DNA of 64,000 bases from Sisyra terminalis (Eukaryota; Arthropoda; Insecta; Neuroptera; Sisyridae): contig OY292275.1 in assembly GCA_958496175.1 (NCBI GenBank), positions 29,179,001 through 29,243,000 of the forward strand, read 5' to 3'. Shown one piece after another: positions 61,123 to 64,000 of this stretch. The notes beneath the pieces were generated by a model, which saw nothing but the letters and a program-made list of their open reading frames with translations, was not told the origin of the DNA and did no database searches. Each line of letters starts with the position of its first letter. Within the stretch, counting starts at the first letter, position 1. A program made the translations under genes and the position numbers.

Positions 61123-62736
61123 CTTTTACTCATAAATTGAAATACCGACTCTATATTGCAAAACACAAATTAAAACCAAAGAAAAGTAAGATATCATTTT
61201 TATATTGCTCAGAATGTATGGTAATTAGAAAATCGTATTTTCAATGTTGTTCAATTTGTTCATCTTGAAGAAAAATGAGAACCAAAATTTTAATTTTTCT
61301 ACACGTTCAAGGTGTCTTTATTTTTGATGATAATAAACAATAATTATAAATTTAGTATCATTAGGACAAGAGTACCACCAACAAATGAATTATTGCTTTT
61401 TCAAAATGGATCTTCTGTAGTACTATTATTATGAAAATTTTTATAATTGGCAAAAAGTTAATACATATGCTTATTGTGTAAGAAAGAAACATCAGAATAA
61501 TAAAGTTTTTTTCTAAAGCTTTAAGTGTGATTATCAAAATTTTCACAGATGAATGATTTTGGTTCTTCTAGAAAAAAAACTATCCACCCTTGTTTAATAG
61601 GGAAAAAAATATCGACAACTACTTTTATTGATTATATTTAATATTATCAAATACACATTTGTAAGTTATTTCAAATTAATATTAAAAAGAATTCAACAAT
61701 AATGAAGTAGTTAAGGATGCAACTGGATGAATTGCGAACTATCAGAGAGAAGTACGTAATTAAGCAAAAATGTTTTGAGTTAGAAACTCATTTTTAGCGG
61801 AATTTTGACTTTGCTTACGAAAGGAATTAAAAAAACTGCATTCCTTCAGGATAAATTAAGTAACCGTTTCGGTGTATGTAACTATTTTGCGACAAAGTTT
61901 GGAATGGTAAGCGGAGGAAACTAGAAATGTGAAGAAATAATCAATTACGAAAAAAATCGATTATTTCTTCTATAAATATCGATTTTGCGAATCGATTTTT
62001 TGTTTCCTGTCGATATTTTCGTCCGCAATACTTCCCAGTCCAGACAGAAGCCCGGAGTGGTAAAAGAATTCACTTTTTCTGCGACTTTTGGTAATTATTA
62101 ATAACGATAGATAATTATTAATTTTCCTTTCCTTACACTTATCGCAACATATACAGAAGAAAGGCAAGCATTTTTTCAAATAATAGGAAAAATCTTTTTT
62201 TTTCTCAATGTCACTTTGAGACGGGAAACTATATTTTTAATATAACTGTTTTAAAAATTATTACCAGTTATTTTACTACGGAGATGTAAATATTATTATA
62301 AACAATCCAGAAATGTTTTATAACTTAGAATATTTTAACTAAGAATATAAGTTATAGCACTAACTCTTGTCATTAGAAATAGTTGCATAATATTATTTTT
62401 CTGTACTTTTGAATAATTTTATATTTGAACTTGCTATAAAATATAGTTTACAAATTTTTATCGAGTACAATTGACTTTATTCAACAAATATCATAAGCCT
62501 TTTTTATTTTTGAGTTATTGATCAAAATATAAGAAACAATTAGCTTAAGACTGATTTGGATTTTTAAAAGTAGGATCTATCTGATAGGAAAAATATTTTG
62601 GCTCTTCATACCAAAAACACAAAAGTTAGTTTCCATAAATTTCCATAAAAATATTGTCACATGTCGTGCTTTCTTGAAAAAAGGAATACATTGAATTTAT
62701 AATGTAGACGTGTGTTTTCATCGAAATTCAGTTCGC
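61123..62736. other. AT-rich intron, no gene
   Basis: No element recognised. Around 61945-62000 there are three near copies of aatcgatt-like sequence (aaaatcgattatttcttc, atcgattttgcg, aatcgatttttt). This is unremarkable in AT-rich DNA. Confidence 0.4.
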
Positions 62737-62789
62737 TTAGATAAGAAAAATAAAACAGCGACCCCCTAATATTCGACGATAATTACTTC

Positions 62790-62960
62790 CCGCAATATTG
62801 TTTCCGTTTTTTATTATTATGATTTCTTTCCTCGCCCCCAGTGATGGTTGGGCGCTTAATGTGGTGGGATAAAAGGTGGGTGTTAGTCCGGGAACGACCA
62901 AGTTATGGCTGGGGTATTGCAGCATTTTTAATGTGGCGGCCATAACTATTAGCTTCATGA
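62790..62960 (-). other. GC-rich island: possible exon or enhancer
   Basis: The sharpest composition change near the right edge. The minus strand is open across it and reads MAATLKMLQYPSHNLVVP...TFYPTTLSAQPSLG, a Pro/Ser/Thr-rich stretch with many C-ending codons, on the same strand as dac and upstream of the DD2 exon. A possible acceptor with a ctaat branch-like motif (ctaatag) precedes it, but no good donor follows. It contains CCATAA-type homeobox-like motifs. I cannot match the peptide to Dachshund, so it may equally be a conserved regulatory element. Confidence 0.25.
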
Positions 62961-64000
62961 AGGAAATGAATGTAAAACTTATATCTTTACCCACCTAGTA
63001 TTTAAAATATCATACGCAAAAACCTATTTGAAACGTGACACAAAGACTATAATTGCGTATCATTGAATTTTATTCACCCGGTTCTTACCTTTTTTTCAAT
63101 TAAAACCGAACAATGTCATTATTAAATCACGCGTACTTCGACTTTTATGTTTGCTTTTTATATCATTTTCTTTTTTAAAATGAATAAAAACGAATGAGTA
63201 AGGCAACGCGCTTCTTTCTTCAACCATTATACTATGTCCTCTACGGAGTCATTACACTTAAAAATTATGGAAATTAAAGACAAATAGGGCCATTGAAGTC
63301 TTGAAATATGATTTTAATTTTGTTCATTTATTAAATTTAAATTAAAACCTTTTCTTTCTAAGGGATTTACTGCAAGTAGAATATAAATTAGCAAAACGAA
63401 TTACTGTTTTTTGAACTATCGTTTGACTATAACTGTTTTAATTTTTACTAATTGAAAATTTCCATATACATACTTCAAAAGAACAATTTATACCTTTTAG
63501 TAGATATCTAATTATATTTTTTTGTATTTTATTGCTCAAACGAATGAAAATTTAGTACTCATGTAAAATTAGTCTTAAATTTTTAAGTTGACACCGAAAT
63601 TGGTTAATATACTAAATCTCTTATACCATACCTACACGTTTGTTTTAGATAAATGAACGTAAAATTTTTCAAAAAAATACATTTTCTTTTAAATAAGAAG
63701 TAAAAGCGTTTAATTTATTTTTTATTTTTAAAAATTTTATTTCGGTAATACATTAAAAAAAATATAAAACTTTCTCAGCGGCATGTGTGACGTCACAGGC
63801 CTTAGTAAAAAATCATATCAAAGAAATTGACCACATTAGTTTATTAGTTTATGATGACTTTCAAGGGTAAAATTTCAGGGTTCAAATTTTCAAGGGTAAA
63901 ATTATCGAATATTTCTAATATACCAAGATCAAAAACGAGGCCCTTATTACTCCCAAATCCAAATACTCCCAAATAAAAAAGTTCGGTGAAAATCGGTTAT
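62961..64000. other. AT-rich intron to the window edge; possible Helitron-like tail
   Basis: 63779-63803 holds gcggcatgtgtgacgtcaca, similar to 53800-53820. At the edge, 63930-64000, the minus strand begins ataaccgattttcaccgaac and runs into a gggcctcg block (plus gaggccctta). These parallel the ccgattttcat and gaggcccttatt blocks near the Helitron-like ends at 1500 and 60622, so a minus-strand Helitron may enter from the right. Confidence 0.35.

Larger units (their letters stand above)
47102..64000 (-). other. dac: dachshund intron upstream of the DD2 exon (continues past the window)
   Basis: This precedes the acceptor at 47103-47102 in gene direction. The preceding coding segment, expected to encode a TLL-NIQGLLKVA-like sequence, was not found to the right edge. 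The interval contains a THAP pseudogene, a hAT MITE and Helitron-like ends. A GC-rich island at 62820-62960 has an open minus-strand frame and is the only candidate for another exon here. Confidence 0.6.

Noticed and set aside
1..64000. tRNA, rRNA or CRISPR array
   Set aside because: No T-arm-like box combined with a cloverleaf, no rRNA-like sequence, and no regularly spaced repeats were seen. Simple repeats here are microsatellites.

Overview
The window looks like nuclear DNA of an insect-like arthropod. It is very AT-rich, has no long open reading frame, no bacterial gene organisation, and carries many decayed transposons. I recognise one real protein-coding exon, at 47018-47101 on the minus strand. 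It is 84 bases long, has clean splice sites on both sides, and encodes the start of the C-terminal coiled-coil (Dachbox-C / DD2) domain of Dachshund, the retinal-determination and limb-patterning transcription cofactor. Almost everything else is therefore best read as dachshund intron: about 47 kb downstream of the exon in gene direction (47017 down to 1) and about 17 kb upstream (47102 to 64000). The Helitron ends, THAP transposon remnant and hAT/Tigger MITEs fit a repeat-rich insect. A hemipteran is possible, but I hold that guess loosely.

Layout. 1437-5156: Helitron with recognisable termini, an antisense helicase pseudogene, and a nested 0.5-kb foldback insertion. 5731-6452: hAT-like element with a decayed Penelope-type hammerhead-like segment inside. 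7718-8160: GC-rich island with features of a promoter/first exon on the plus strand. 9700-9845: possible LINE reverse-transcriptase scrap. 10274-10475, 42443-42630 and 42664-43160: three copies of an undescribed interspersed repeat, one split by a hAT MITE that has a sister copy at 56093-56370. 18312-18889 and 26562-27161: two copies of a 0.6-kb palindromic foldback MITE. 19100-19290: TATA-containing candidate promoter. 32642-33184: Tigger/pogo-like MITE. 35690-36989: nest of hAT MITEs plus a second, better preserved hammerhead-like motif. 49370-49531: THAP-domain transposase pseudogene. 60544 onward: another Helitron-like left end.

How it works together. The only visible host gene is dachshund. 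The rest is intron in which transposons have nested. A few islands of mixed, non-repetitive sequence stand out from the AT-rich background (7780-8160, 15220-15345, 24645-24960, 31180-31600, 41630-41860, 46170-46290, 62820-62960). These are the best places to look for dachshund enhancers, small exons or embedded RNA genes. I found no tRNA, rRNA or CRISPR array.
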